Assembly (NCBI GenBank): GCA_023455425.1
Contig: JAEYCM010000010.1
Span: 62,001 to 126,000, forward strand
From: Bacillota bacterium
Lineage (GTDB): Bacteria > Bacillota > Clostridia > Christensenellales > CAG-138
DNA length: 64,000 nt
Direction of reading: 5' to 3'
The notes under the pieces are model-generated. The model worked only from the letters and a program-made list of their open reading frames with translations, did no database searches and was not told the origin of the DNA. Positions 33,791 to 42,399 of the stretch are shown piece after piece (within the stretch, counting starts at the first letter, position 1; each line of letters begins with the position of its first letter). Both the position numbers and the translations under genes were made by a program.

Positions 33791-34618
33791 TTATTCATCC
33801 AAATCCAGGTCCAGGTCTTCTTCCCGCCTGTGCTGTTTTGCGCGGCGGCCCTTCTTCGAGGTATCCTCTACCGGTTCCTCCTCTTCGGGGACATCCTCTT
33901 CGTCGAAGAGATCGTCGTCGTCACGGCGGAAGAACCAACCGCCCCGCTTGCGCTTGGGCTCCGGCTTTTCTTCCTCTTCTTCTTCCTGCACAGGTGCGGG
34001 GACATGGGGCTCCACGGGCCGCCGTTCCGGTTTCTGCGGTACAGCGGGCTGCTGGGGCGCTATGGGGGCTATGGGCGCTTCGGGCGCCTGTGGCACGGGT
34101 ACCGCCTCCACCTGCGCAACGCCAAGCTCGGCGCGGTTCTGCGCCACCATGTGATGGTATTCCATCAGGTAACGCTGTACGTCCATTAAAATTTCATCCG
34201 CATATTGCTTTGCGCCGTTGTAGACGATGGTTGCGTTGCGCTCCGCGTGCTGCTGCAGCAGCTCCGCACGGCGCTGCACTTCCTGCGAGACTTTATCCTC
34301 CGCTACGCGCGCTTCAAACTCTTCCTCGGCCAAAAGGCGGATTTTTGCAGCTTCGCGCTGGGCCTGCTCCACGATATCCACGGCTTCCTGGTTGGCGTGG
34401 TCTAAAAGCGTATCGGCTTCAATGAGCACGCTGTTTGCGCGGCGGATGTCTTCGGGTATGGTGACTTTTAAGTCGCCCAGGAGATCATACAGCTCGTCCA
34501 CATCCACTATTCTGCGGTTGCCGGAAGAAAATTTCTGGCGCGGCGCGCTCTCCAATACCTGCTCTATCTGGGAAAGTACGGTAAAGATCCGCAAGGATTG
34601 CTCGTTTTGTGTGCTCAT
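33791..34618 (-). CDS. Coiled-coil protein with acidic C-terminal tail
   Basis: A 275-residue protein. Residues about 10-160 look helical and coiled coil, with LLDHANQEAVDIVEQAQREA as the core, similar to ATP-synthase-subunit-like or DivIVA-like Clostridial proteins that lie beside coaD. Residues about 165-210 are Pro/Ala/Gln-rich, and the end is very charged, with KRKRGGWFFRR and runs of Glu/Asp. No enzyme motif is seen. It is on the minus strand with coaD and rsmD. Function unknown; a role at the membrane or in cell shape is possible. Confidence 0.72.
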   Translation of the reverse strand: MSTQNEQSLRIFTVLSQIEQVLESAPRQKFSSGNRRIVDVDELYDLLGDLKVTIPEDIRRANSVLIEADTLLDHANQEAVDIVEQAQREAAKIRLLAEEEFEARVAEDKVSQEVQRRAELLQQHAERNATIVYNGAKQYADEILMDVQRYLMEYHHMVAQNRAELGVAQVEAVPVPQAPEAPIAPIAPQQPAVPQKPERRPVEPHVPAPVQEEEEEEKPEPKRKRGGWFFRRDDDDLFDEEDVPEEEEPVEDTSKKGRRAKQHRREEDLDLDLDE

Positions 34619-34679
34619 CGCTTTTTACCTTTCAATGAATAATAGCGCTCATCGCTTTGTCAGGCATAGGGGATAGTGC

Positions 34680-35168
34680 TTATTGCTTTGTCAACCTTTT
34701 TATAATAGTGCTCTTGTTTACTGCGGGCACCAGATCGTCGATATTGCCGCCCAGCGCGCAGACCTCGCGTATGACGCTGGAGCTTAAATACGAATGCTCC
34801 GGTTCGGCCATGAAGTATACCGTATCAAGATCGGGCGCCAGCCTGCGGTTCATGGAGCTGATCTGAAACTCGTATTCAAAATCCATGACGGCGCGAAGGC
34901 CGCGTATGATGTGCCGCGCGCCGATGCTGTGCGCGTAATCCACCAGCAGCCCTTCAAAGGAGCCGGAAGTGACGTTTTTTAGCCCTTCTGCGGCTACGGC
35001 GTCGTCGATAAAGGCAAGCCGTTCCTCAAGCGTAAAAAACGGACGCTTTCCCGCGTTGACCAATACGGCCACAACCACGTGGTCCATGAGCACCGCGGCG
35101 CGGCGCAAAATATCCATATGCCCCTCTGTAAGCGGGTCAAAGCTGCCGGGGTAGACGCCTATCTGCAA
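34680..35168 (-). CDS. coaD: Phosphopantetheine adenylyltransferase
   Basis: A 162-residue enzyme of CoA synthesis that joins phosphopantetheine and ATP. It begins MQIGVYPGSFDPLTEGH with the nucleotidyltransferase motif (8-17) and has the second motif YLSSSVIRE near the C-terminus. It follows rsmD by 19 bases on the minus strand; the rsmD-coaD pair is standard. The previous step enzyme CoaE is encoded at 7.1 kb. Confidence 0.95.
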   Translation of the reverse strand: MQIGVYPGSFDPLTEGHMDILRRAAVLMDHVVVAVLVNAGKRPFFTLEERLAFIDDAVAAEGLKNVTSGSFEGLLVDYAHSIGARHIIRGLRAVMDFEYEFQISSMNRRLAPDLDTVYFMAEPEHSYLSSSVIREVCALGGNIDDLVPAVNKSTIIKRLTKQ

Positions 35169-35187
35169 TCGGGGTTCCTCTCCGCCC

Positions 35188-35733
35188 TCAAAGGGCTACA
35201 AAAAAGCTAAGCCCGGTGTCGCCGTATTTGCGGGTATCCACACAGGAAAACAATCCTTCTGTTGCGGCGGGGGGCTCTTTCCACGCATGCTCCACAACCG
35301 CCTGGCCGCCGTGGGCGATAAGGCCCTTGGAAAACAAAGCTGTAAGCGCCTGCTGCGCGCCCGCCTGGTAAGGGGGATCTAAGAACACAACGTCAAAAGG
35401 CTCTTTGCCGGAAAGCCGCTCCAAGGCCGAAAGCGCCTCGGATTGGAACACAACAGCCTTAGAGGAAAACCCGAGCGTATCGATGTTCCTGCAGATGATC
35501 TCGCAGCATTCCGGGCTGTGGTCGTTGAATACGGCATAGTTCGCCCCGCGCGAAAGCGCCTCGAGCCCAAGGTTGCCGGAGCCTGCGTAAAGGTCCAATA
35601 TCCGCGCGCCGGGCAATGAGAACTGGAGAATTCCAAAGAGCGACTCTTTGACACGGTCCAGCGTAGGACGCGTGGCTTGTCCCTTCGGGGCAACGATCTG
35701 CCTCCCGCGCGCCGAACCTGCGATGATGCGCAT
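35188..35733 (-). CDS. rsmD: 16S rRNA (guanine-966-N2)-methyltransferase
   Basis: A 181-residue SAM-dependent methyltransferase of the RsmD family. The SAM motif is DLYAGSGNLGLEAL (47-60) and the catalytic motif is DPPY (119-122). Start at 35733 follows GGGAGGG; the longer frame to 35817 has no site. Just upstream (35768-35795) is a good promoter. Confidence 0.92.
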   Translation of the reverse strand: MRIIAGSARGRQIVAPKGQATRPTLDRVKESLFGILQFSLPGARILDLYAGSGNLGLEALSRGANYAVFNDHSPECCEIICRNIDTLGFSSKAVVFQSEALSALERLSGKEPFDVVFLDPPYQAGAQQALTALFSKGLIAHGGQAVVEHAWKEPPAATEGLFSCVDTRKYGDTGLSFFVAL

Positions 35734-35767
35734 TGTCCCTCCCAAGAATTCCAGTTTTTTCGCCTTT

Positions 35768-35795
35768 ATTGTACCATAAAACGCATGGCGTGCAA
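35768..35795 (-). promoter_or_regulatory. Sigma-A promoter for rsmD-coaD
   Basis: On the minus strand TTGCAC, 16-base spacer, TACAAT with a TGg extension; the leader before rsmD is about 30 nt. Confidence 0.65.
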
Positions 35796-35814
35796 AGAAT
35801 GAATGCCATGTAAA

Positions 35815-35848
35815 CAAAATCAGGATACCTGTTTCGCAGGCATCCTGA
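35815..35848 (-). terminator. Terminator after malQ
   Basis: A 12-bp stem with one mismatch (35820-35831 with 35837-35848) and a TTTCG-type loop, followed on the minus strand by TTTTGTTT. Confidence 0.75.
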
Positions 35849-35896
35849 CTTCAGGCGTGGCAGGTCTTGCTTGGGAGCGGTATATATTTGACCGGG

Positions 35897-37381
35897 TTAC
35901 CCCCCGCAGCGGCCGTAACGCCTTGTAAGAGCGGCAAGTTTTTCCGACAATGCGGGCGTACATATACCCGGCTTCATGCGCCATTGCCAGTTGCCGTTCA
36001 CAATGCCGGGCGTATTCATGCGGCAGCAGGGAGGAAGCTCCAAATAATCCTGCATCTGGGCTACGAACAGGTCCGCAACCGAGCCCATGCCGCCGCGGAT
36101 GAACCCCCAAATTTCGCCTTCTTCCGCATTGAGGCCAAGGTAAGCCTTTGCATGCGCATATTCTGAGCGCGTGATTTCCGTCAGCCATCCGGAAAGCGTG
36201 GCGTTATCGTGCGTGCCAAGGTAGCAGACGCAGTGATTGGGATATGTATGAGGGAGATAATTGCCCGGCTCCCGTTCGTCAAACGCAAATTGCAGCACCT
36301 TCATGCCGGGGTAGCCGGAATGCGCTAAGAGCGCCATGACTTCCGGCGTTAAATACCCCAAATCCTCCGCAATGATGGAAAGAGAGGAAAACCGCTGCTG
36401 CATGGCGTCGATAAGCCTGCTTCCCGGTCCCGCGTTCCAGTGTCCGTGCTCCGCGGTGGAGTGGCCGTAAGGGACGCTGTAGTAGCTTGCAAGCCCGCGG
36501 AAATGGTCGATACGGATGACGTCGAACAGGCGCGCCGCCATTTCGATCCGGTCCATCCACAGCGCGTAGCCGCAGCGTTCCATTGCCGCCCAGTTGTAAA
36601 GCGGGTTTCCCCATAATTGACCAAAACTGCTGAAGAAATCCGGCGGCACGCCCGCGACCTCTATAGGGTTTCCTTCTTGATCCAGCAAAAAACATTCCGG
36701 CCTGCTCCAGACCTCCGCGGAATCATAGGCCGCGTAGATGGGCAGGTCCCCAATCAGGCGGATGCCCTTTTCCCGTACATAGGAGCGGAACTGTTCCCAT
36801 TGCCGGAAGAAAAGATACTGCACAAACGTATAGAAATCCACCTTGTCTTGAAGAAGGCGATTGTAGTGCGCGAGCGCTTCCGGCCGCCGCTGACGGATAT
36901 CCTGTTCCCATTCAATCCAGGGGCGCATGGAAAAATGCTCTTTAAGCGCCATAAACAGCGCGTAATCAGGCAGCCAGCCCGCGTTTTCCTTACAAAACGC
37001 GGCAATTTCAGGCCGCAGGGCAGAAAAGCCCCGCGTATAGGCGCGGTATAAAAGCGGATAGCGCTGCGCATAGATTGCGCCATAATCTACGCGATCCGCG
37101 TCTTCGCCCCATGCGCAGGCGGCGACCTCTTCTTTTGTAAGCAGCCCTTCCGCAATCAACAGGCCAAGGTCGATAAAATACGGATTTCCTGCGTACATGG
37201 AGAAGGATTGATAGGGCGAATCGCCGTAGCCGGTATGGCCTACGGGCAGCATCTGCCAGTAGCGCTGTTTGGCTTCACATAAGAAGTCCGCAAATTCGTA
37301 AGCCGCCTTGCCCAGGGTGCCGATGCCGTAGGGGGAGGGCAAAGAGGAAAGATGCATCAATATTCCGCTGCTGCGTTCCAT
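35897..37381 (-). CDS. malQ: 4-alpha-glucanotransferase (amylomaltase)
   Basis: A 494-residue GH77 enzyme that moves glucan chains between maltodextrins. It begins MERSSGILMHLSSLPSPYGIG, has VIRIDHFRGLASYY with the nucleophile Asp, IAEDLG with the acid-base Glu and YLGTHDNAT with the third Asp. The start at 37381 is chosen because GGGAG lies eight bases upstream; an ATG at 37399 overlaps the permease stop but has a poor site. It ends an operon with two sugar permeases, so the transporter probably brings in maltodextrin or a related alpha-glucan. Confidence 0.93.
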   Translation of the reverse strand: MERSSGILMHLSSLPSPYGIGTLGKAAYEFADFLCEAKQRYWQMLPVGHTGYGDSPYQSFSMYAGNPYFIDLGLLIAEGLLTKEEVAACAWGEDADRVDYGAIYAQRYPLLYRAYTRGFSALRPEIAAFCKENAGWLPDYALFMALKEHFSMRPWIEWEQDIRQRRPEALAHYNRLLQDKVDFYTFVQYLFFRQWEQFRSYVREKGIRLIGDLPIYAAYDSAEVWSRPECFLLDQEGNPIEVAGVPPDFFSSFGQLWGNPLYNWAAMERCGYALWMDRIEMAARLFDVIRIDHFRGLASYYSVPYGHSTAEHGHWNAGPGSRLIDAMQQRFSSLSIIAEDLGYLTPEVMALLAHSGYPGMKVLQFAFDEREPGNYLPHTYPNHCVCYLGTHDNATLSGWLTEITRSEYAHAKAYLGLNAEEGEIWGFIRGGMGSVADLFVAQMQDYLELPPCCRMNTPGIVNGNWQWRMKPGICTPALSEKLAALTRRYGRCGG

Positions 37382-37395
37382 TCGTTCCACTCCCG

Positions 37396-38226
37396 TCATC
37401 CTTTTACAGCGCCCGCGATCACGCCTTTGATGATGTGCTTCTGGCAGGTCAGGTAAAACACAACGATGGGGATGATGGATAATACCAGCATCGCCATCAT
37501 CGCCCCCATATCGATGGAGCCGTATCCGCCCTTGAGGTACTGGATGGCGATGGGGATGGTCCGGTGGTTCGAATCAAGAAGCAAATAAGGCAGCAGATAA
37601 TCGTTCCAGATCCACATGGCGTTGAGTATGGCGACGGTCACCGCCGTGGGACGCAGCATGGGGAATACGATATGGAAAAACGTGCGGATGGGTCCGCAGC
37701 CGTCGATCATGGCCGCTTCCTCAATATCCGCGGGGATGGATTTGACAAACCCGCTGAACATGAACGTGGAAAGCCCCGCCCCGAACCCGAGGTAAATCAG
37801 GATAATACCAAACGGATTGTCAAGATGCAGCATGTTTGCGAACTTGGACATCGTGAACATCACCATCTGGAAGGGGACGATCATGGAAAACACCAGCGCA
37901 AAGTAGACGACCTTCGTATACGTCCGCTTCACGCGGGTGATGTACCAGCCCGCCATGGCGGTAAAGAGCACGATGACCGCCACCGAACAAATTGTGATAA
38001 AGAGCGACCAGCCGAACGCCTGGAAAAAGCCGATCTTTTCAATGCCGCTCAGGTAGTTGGCCAATCCCACAAATGTCTTTCCGCCGGGCAGGGAAAACGG
38101 ATCGGTGCTGATAAACAGCTTCCCCTTAAAGGAGTTGAGGAGCACGATGCAGATGGGCGCCACAAACAGCAGGGAAAGCAGCGTGAGCAATGTCGTGAGG
38201 ACCGGGTTTCTTTTCGCCGTTTTCAT
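37396..38226 (-). CDS. Sugar ABC transporter permease (MalG type)
   Basis: A 276-residue protein with six membrane helices. The EAA loop that contacts the ATPase is EEAAMIDGCGPIRTFFHIVFP (20 core residues), typical of the CUT1 family. It overlaps the upstream permease by four bases. The ATPase subunit is not in the cluster and may be a shared MsmK-like protein. Confidence 0.92.
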   Translation of the reverse strand: MKTAKRNPVLTTLLTLLSLLFVAPICIVLLNSFKGKLFISTDPFSLPGGKTFVGLANYLSGIEKIGFFQAFGWSLFITICSVAVIVLFTAMAGWYITRVKRTYTKVVYFALVFSMIVPFQMVMFTMSKFANMLHLDNPFGIILIYLGFGAGLSTFMFSGFVKSIPADIEEAAMIDGCGPIRTFFHIVFPMLRPTAVTVAILNAMWIWNDYLLPYLLLDSNHRTIPIAIQYLKGGYGSIDMGAMMAMLVLSIIPIVVFYLTCQKHIIKGVIAGAVKG

Positions 38227-39068
38227 TGTTCCACCTCCCTGCGCCGCGTGAACTGCAGTTGGATAAGCGAGATCACGGCCACCAGCACGAAGAAAACGAC
38301 GGCTTTGGCCTGCCCTACGCCTTCCCAGCCGGTGCGGGCATAGAACGTATTGTAAATATCCAGCGCGAGCATGGCCGTCTGCTTGGAGGGCGCGCCCGCG
38401 GTCAATGCAAGGTTTTGGTCAAACAGCTTAAAGGAATTGGTCACGGTCAGGAACGTGCAGATGGTAATGGCGGGCATCACCATGGGGATGGTGACGTTTT
38501 TCAATACCGCCCATTTGCCCGCGCCGTCCACCCTGGCCGCGTCAATGAGATCCGTCGGGATGCTTTGCAGCCCCGCGATATAGATGATCATCATGTAGCC
38601 GATCAATTGCCAGTTCATCAGCAGCACAAGCCCCCAAAAGCCGTATTCCGGCTTGTAGGTGAGCGTGACGCCGAACTGGTAGAGGATGCCGTTTAAGAGT
38701 ACCTGCCAGATGTAGCCCAGCACGATACCGCCGATGAGGTTGGGCATAAAGAATACGGTGCGGAATACGTTCGTCCCCTTTATTCCTTTGGTCAGCAGGG
38801 AGGCGAGCCCGAACGCAAGCACATTGATGGTAATCACACTCACTACCGCGAATTTTGCGGTAAAGCCAAGGGCGTTTAAAAACTCCCTGTTGTTGGTGAA
38901 CGCTTTTACATAATTTTCAATCCCCACCCACTTGGCGTTGGTGACGGTCGTAAACTCCGTAAACGAAAGATAAAGCCCCATCAAAAACGGGATCGCAAAC
39001 GCGATAACAAACGCAAGGAGCGTAGGCAACAGAAAAAAGGCAACGTGTTTTCGAAGCGACCGTTCCAC
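38223..39068 (-). CDS. Sugar ABC transporter permease (MalF type)
   Basis: A 281-residue membrane protein with the EAA loop LIDAARVDGAGKWAVLKNVTIP. The start is a GTG at 39068, eight bases after AAGGAGG; an in-frame ATG at 39116 has no site. It is followed by MalG-type permease and malQ. Between it and the binding-protein gene there are about 480 bases with a repeat element. Confidence 0.91.
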   Translation of the reverse strand: MERSLRKHVAFFLLPTLLAFVIAFAIPFLMGLYLSFTEFTTVTNAKWVGIENYVKAFTNNREFLNALGFTAKFAVVSVITINVLAFGLASLLTKGIKGTNVFRTVFFMPNLIGGIVLGYIWQVLLNGILYQFGVTLTYKPEYGFWGLVLLMNWQLIGYMMIIYIAGLQSIPTDLIDAARVDGAGKWAVLKNVTIPMVMPAITICTFLTVTNSFKLFDQNLALTAGAPSKQTAMLALDIYNTFYARTGWEGVGQAKAVVFFVLVAVISLIQLQFTRRREVEQ

Positions 39069-39149
39069 AGATCGCACCTCCTTATTTGGAGTACTGCTCC
39101 GCACATGGCGGGGCACAGGTTAAAGGGAATAAAGGACCATAATAACCCT

Positions 39150-39431
39150 GCTTAGGGTTAAAGGTAATCGGCGCTTTAGAGCGCCGCGTCTTCGGCGGGA
39201 GACACCTCGGACACTAGGCCCGCGGGCCGTCGCGATAGATTTTTTGCTTTGGAGAGACTGCGTGCCCCCGAATGATACATTCGGGATCTTACAAGGATTG
39301 ATTTGCAGCCTTTGGCTGCCCAACCAATCCAACCCCTTCGTTAAGAACGTCCGTGCCCAGGGGGCGCGGGGGGCGAAGCCCACCCGCTATTAAATAAATA
39401 CTCTATCGTCGTTGCCGAAGGCGGCGATACC
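39150..39431 (-). repeat. Dispersed structured intergenic repeat, copy 2
   Basis: The complement of this stretch matches the element at 14136-14352. Read on the minus strand it begins GGTATCGCCGCCTTCGG and ends GCGCCGATTACC followed by TTTAACCCTAAGCAGGGTT. It keeps the shared blocks but has another stem in the middle: GGATTG...CAATCC (39327-39296 region) replaces the GTTTCCCC stem of copy 1, and an extra hairpin CCCGAATG-TAT-CATTCGGG is added. It lies inside the sugar operon between binding protein and permease genes. No protein is encoded. Confidence 0.65.
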
Positions 39432-39474
39432 TTTGTGAAAATGCAAATATATCGCATGCATTTATGACACGCCA

Positions 39475-39508
39475 GGAGGCTGGAGGCAGCGCCTCCAACC
39501 TCCCCTTT
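39475..39508. terminator. Strong hairpin after the sugar-binding protein gene
   Basis: GGAGGCTGGAGGC (39475-39487) pairs with GCCTCCAACCTCC (39491-39503) with one wobble; the loop is AGC. TTTTT follows on the plus strand; on the minus strand no T-run follows. In the operon direction it would work as a stabilising or attenuating stem behind the binding-protein gene. Confidence 0.6.
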
Positions 39509-39551
39509 TTGACTGTCTGTGCTTGCGCATATCATGCGGAGCAGCATTATT

Positions 39552-40958
39552 TTAGGAGGCCGCGCGTTCGGACGCCCAGGAGTCGATGACGATCTGGGTG
39601 ACTTCCGCCCAGGTCTTGCTGCCCTGCGCGTACTCCAGCAGCGCATCGCCAAAGTAGTTCTTGAACTCTTCTGAGGGGAAAGCGGCAAACGTCCACGCCA
39701 CGGAGGTTACGCCATCCTTTTCCATCCATGCGAGCACTTCGCGCGCAAGGGGATCGGTAGGTTTTTCGTCGTCTTCAAAGGTATTGAAGGGGGCGATAAA
39801 CCCGAGCTTATCCTTGACAAAGCCCTTGCCGGTTTCACTGGAGAACAGCCATACGAGGAAATCGATGGAGGCCTGCTGCTTTTCGGGGGAAACCTGGCTG
39901 TTGATGCACAGGTAGTTTTCGGTGCCGATGCACAGGCCCTGGTTCTCTTCACCCGCAACGCCGGTGTAGATGGGCAGGAACTTGATATCGGCGTCCGCTA
40001 CCGTGTTGCCTTCCACGCCGAGTATCTGCGATGCGCCCCAGTTGCCGTTTTGCACCATGGCGCAGCGGCCCAGCGCAAATTCCGCCATGGAGTCGTTGAC
40101 GGAGATGTTGCCTAATAAGCCTTTCCGGGAAACGGAGTTGTTGATGTAGAGGTCGAATATGTTGTGGTAGTTTTCGCCGTATTTGAATGCGATGGTATTT
40201 GCCGCAAGGCCCGCGAGTACGGTGTTGTCAAACGCGGTGTTGTCCTTGAACTCATAATAGAGCGGCAGGTTGGCAAGGTGGGTCTGCCAGCGCCACTGTT
40301 CGCCGGCAAGGAGGGAGGTGGAGGCAAACACGCCCTCGATGTTCAGCTGGTCCTTCTTTGCCTGCATATCCTCCACAACGGCCTTGAGCGCTGTGAAGTT
40401 CTTGATTTCGTCCAGGGACTTCGCTTTCGCGCCGTCCAGTGCAAAATACTTGCTCATGACGGCGTTGTTATAGATGATGCCGTAGCCTTCCACCACGTAG
40501 GGGACGCCGTATACGCCTTCGCCGCTTGCAACCGCCAGGCTCTTATCGGAGAGCATGCTGTAAAGCTCGGTATCTTTCAAGTCCAGGCAATAGTCCTTCC
40601 AGCCCGCATAGCCGACAGGCCCGTTGATCTGGAATATGGTGGGAGCGTCCGCCTTTGCGATCTCGCTCTTGAGGGTGGATTCATAGGTGCCCGCGGCGGC
40701 CGTTTCCACCTTCACCTTGACGCCGGTTTCAGCTTCATAGGCGGCGGCGATCTCGGTATATACTTCGGCAATTTCAGGTTTGAAGTTGAGGTAGTAAATT
40801 TCCACAGGCTTTGCCGGGGCGGGCTCGGCGGGCTTTTCCGGCTCCTGGGCGGGAGCGGGCGCTTCTGTTGCCGCAGCGGGCTGGGTCGTGCCCGCGCAGC
40901 CCGCGAGGGATGCGGCGCACAGCAAAAGGACGAGCAGGAACGCAAGTGTCTTCTTCAT
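39552..40958 (-). CDS. Sugar ABC transporter substrate-binding lipoprotein
   Basis: A 468-residue lipoprotein with signal peptide and lipobox LAGC (Cys21), an Ala/Pro/Glu linker and a family 1 binding domain (MalE/UgpB-like): AYEAETGVKVKVETAA and AMVQNGNWGA. Extracellular capture of an oligosaccharide for the permeases downstream. ATG follows AGAGGTG. A strong hairpin and a repeat element separate it from the permeases, which could allow the usual excess of binding protein. Confidence 0.91.
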   Translation of the reverse strand: MKKTLAFLLVLLLCAASLAGCAGTTQPAAATEAPAPAQEPEKPAEPAPAKPVEIYYLNFKPEIAEVYTEIAAAYEAETGVKVKVETAAAGTYESTLKSEIAKADAPTIFQINGPVGYAGWKDYCLDLKDTELYSMLSDKSLAVASGEGVYGVPYVVEGYGIIYNNAVMSKYFALDGAKAKSLDEIKNFTALKAVVEDMQAKKDQLNIEGVFASTSLLAGEQWRWQTHLANLPLYYEFKDNTAFDNTVLAGLAANTIAFKYGENYHNIFDLYINNSVSRKGLLGNISVNDSMAEFALGRCAMVQNGNWGASQILGVEGNTVADADIKFLPIYTGVAGEENQGLCIGTENYLCINSQVSPEKQQASIDFLVWLFSSETGKGFVKDKLGFIAPFNTFEDDEKPTDPLAREVLAWMEKDGVTSVAWTFAAFPSEEFKNYFGDALLEYAQGSKTWAEVTQIVIDSWASERAAS

Positions 40959-41064
40959 TGATTACACCTCTTTCATGTTATTGGGTTGGGCTTTTTATCG
41001 ATGCGGACACGGCCGCAAATCATAATCGACCTGAAGCAGGGGGAAGACGGTATTGCGCCTGTAT

Positions 41065-42093
41065 TTAAGAAACGGAAATGTTCTGGATGGAACCGCCTTC
41101 GCGCAGCGTGGTGGAGAGCACGACATGGCGGTTGGGGCCTTTTTCTTCGATTAGGTCAATGAGGATGCCCGCGCTTTCCCTTGCCATTTCATCGGCGGGC
41201 TGTTCGAGCGTGGTGAGCGTGGGGACGGTATATTTAGACAGCTCCAAGCCGTCTATGGCGATGACGGAGCAATCCTCGGGTACTTTCTTTCCGTGGTTCG
41301 TGATGGCCTTGATGGCGGCGATCGCCATGGCGTCCGCAATGGTAAATACGGCGGTAAAGCCGGCGCCTTTGTTTAAAAGGCGCTCCATGCCGCGGTAGGC
41401 GTCTTCCATATCAAAGCTGCCGGTGCATTCCACCAGGGACTCGTCATAGGGGAGGCCGCAGTCCAAAAGCGCCTGTTTGTAACCGGAAAAGCGCAGTTCA
41501 CTGATGGAGGTGTCACCCTCCCTTGCAATGAGCGCGGCGATCCGCGTGTGCCCGCAGGCGGCAAGGTGCTTTACGGCATGATACGCTTCCTTTTTATCGT
41601 CCACCGCCACGGAGGAATAGCTGCCGGTATCCAAACTGCCAAACGTATTGGTATAGCTGCAGCATACAAAGGGGACGTTCAGGCGCGCCGTATCCTGCGG
41701 GGAATAGTTGAACCGGCCGCCTAAGAGCAGGATGCCCAAAAGCCTTCTTTCGGTCGCGAGCGAGCAGGCCGTCTTGATTTCATCGTCGTCGGAATTGATC
41801 TGGTGCAGCGCCACGGAGTAGCCGCGCCTGTGGATTTCCTGCTCCACGCCCTTGATGACCCGCGTAAAGAAGGGGTTGGAGACGCCGCGCACCACCAGCG
41901 CGATGGTATCGGAACTGGTGCAGACCAGGTTTCGCGCGCTGTTGTTGGGGATATACCCGCTTTGTTCAATCACTTCCGTTATGCGCTTGCGGACGGCGTC
42001 GCTGACATCCTGATGGTTGTTGAGTACGCGCGAAACGGTGCTCACGCTCACGTTGCACATACGGGCGATATCTTTGATGGTGTTTTGCTTCAC
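41065..42093 (-). CDS. LacI family transcriptional regulator
   Basis: A 342-residue repressor. The HTH is at the N-terminus (TIKDIARMCNVSVSTVSRVLNN); the rest is a periplasmic-binding-like sugar sensor. GTG start at 42093, preceded by AGAAGGAAG; longer frames lack a site. A perfect palindrome CTGGAAACGTTTCCAG lies in its own leader at 42195-42210, so autorepression is likely. It is oriented toward the sugar operon and is the probable regulator of that transporter, but no second copy of the palindrome was found near 40959-41064. Confidence 0.9.
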   Translation of the reverse strand: MKQNTIKDIARMCNVSVSTVSRVLNNHQDVSDAVRKRITEVIEQSGYIPNNSARNLVCTSSDTIALVVRGVSNPFFTRVIKGVEQEIHRRGYSVALHQINSDDDEIKTACSLATERRLLGILLLGGRFNYSPQDTARLNVPFVCCSYTNTFGSLDTGSYSSVAVDDKKEAYHAVKHLAACGHTRIAALIAREGDTSISELRFSGYKQALLDCGLPYDESLVECTGSFDMEDAYRGMERLLNKGAGFTAVFTIADAMAIAAIKAITNHGKKVPEDCSVIAIDGLELSKYTVPTLTTLEQPADEMARESAGILIDLIEEKGPNRHVVLSTTLREGGSIQNISVS

Positions 42094-42182
42094 TATGGTT
42101 TCTTCCTTCTGTGTATTGAGGAACGATGCCGGGACAAACAGAAAAAGTTGCTTGTGTAAGGATGAATGATAGATCAAATTGA

Positions 42183-42210
42183 CTGGAAACGTTACTGGAA
42201 ACGTTTCCAG
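42183..42210 (-). promoter_or_regulatory. LacI-type operator
   Basis: A perfect 16-bp palindrome CTGGAAACGTTTCCAG at 42195-42210, plus a second half-site CTGGAAACGTTAC at 42183-42195. It lies just downstream of the -10 of the regulator promoter. Confidence 0.75.
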
Positions 42211-42223
42211 AACCTACAAATTT

Positions 42224-42253
42224 ATTATATCGCTTGGACAAGCTGCCTGTCAA
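42224..42253 (-). promoter_or_regulatory. Strong sigma-A promoter for lacI-type gene
   Basis: On the minus strand TTGACA (complement of 42248-42253), an 18-base spacer and TATAAT (complement of 42224-42229). The operator follows at about +8 to +25. Confidence 0.8.
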
Positions 42254-42281
42254 TACAATTTATGGTTATATTGACAGGCAG
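42243..42281. repeat. 13-bp inverted repeat with mirrored -35 boxes
   Basis: CTGCCTGTCAATA (42243-42255) and TATTGACAGGCAG (42269-42281), perfect, 13-base spacer. Each arm contains a TTGACA, one per strand. It lies between the divergent lacI-type and amidohydrolase genes and could bind a shared regulator. Confidence 0.6.
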
Positions 42282-42283
42282 GT

Positions 42284-42313
42284 TTGGCTTTGCAAATATG
42301 TACAAATTATAAA
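42284..42313 (+). promoter_or_regulatory. Candidate promoter for the amidohydrolase-alr operon
   Basis: TTGGCT at 42284-42289, an 18-base spacer and TATAAA at 42308-42313. The inverted repeat upstream carries another TTGACA but no good -10 at the right distance. Confidence 0.45.
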
Positions 42314-42399
42314 AGCATATCATATGGGGCACACGAATTTTTCCACAGGCTTGCAAACGGCCCGCGCATTCGCAATAATAGATGCGGGAGGATAGATAG

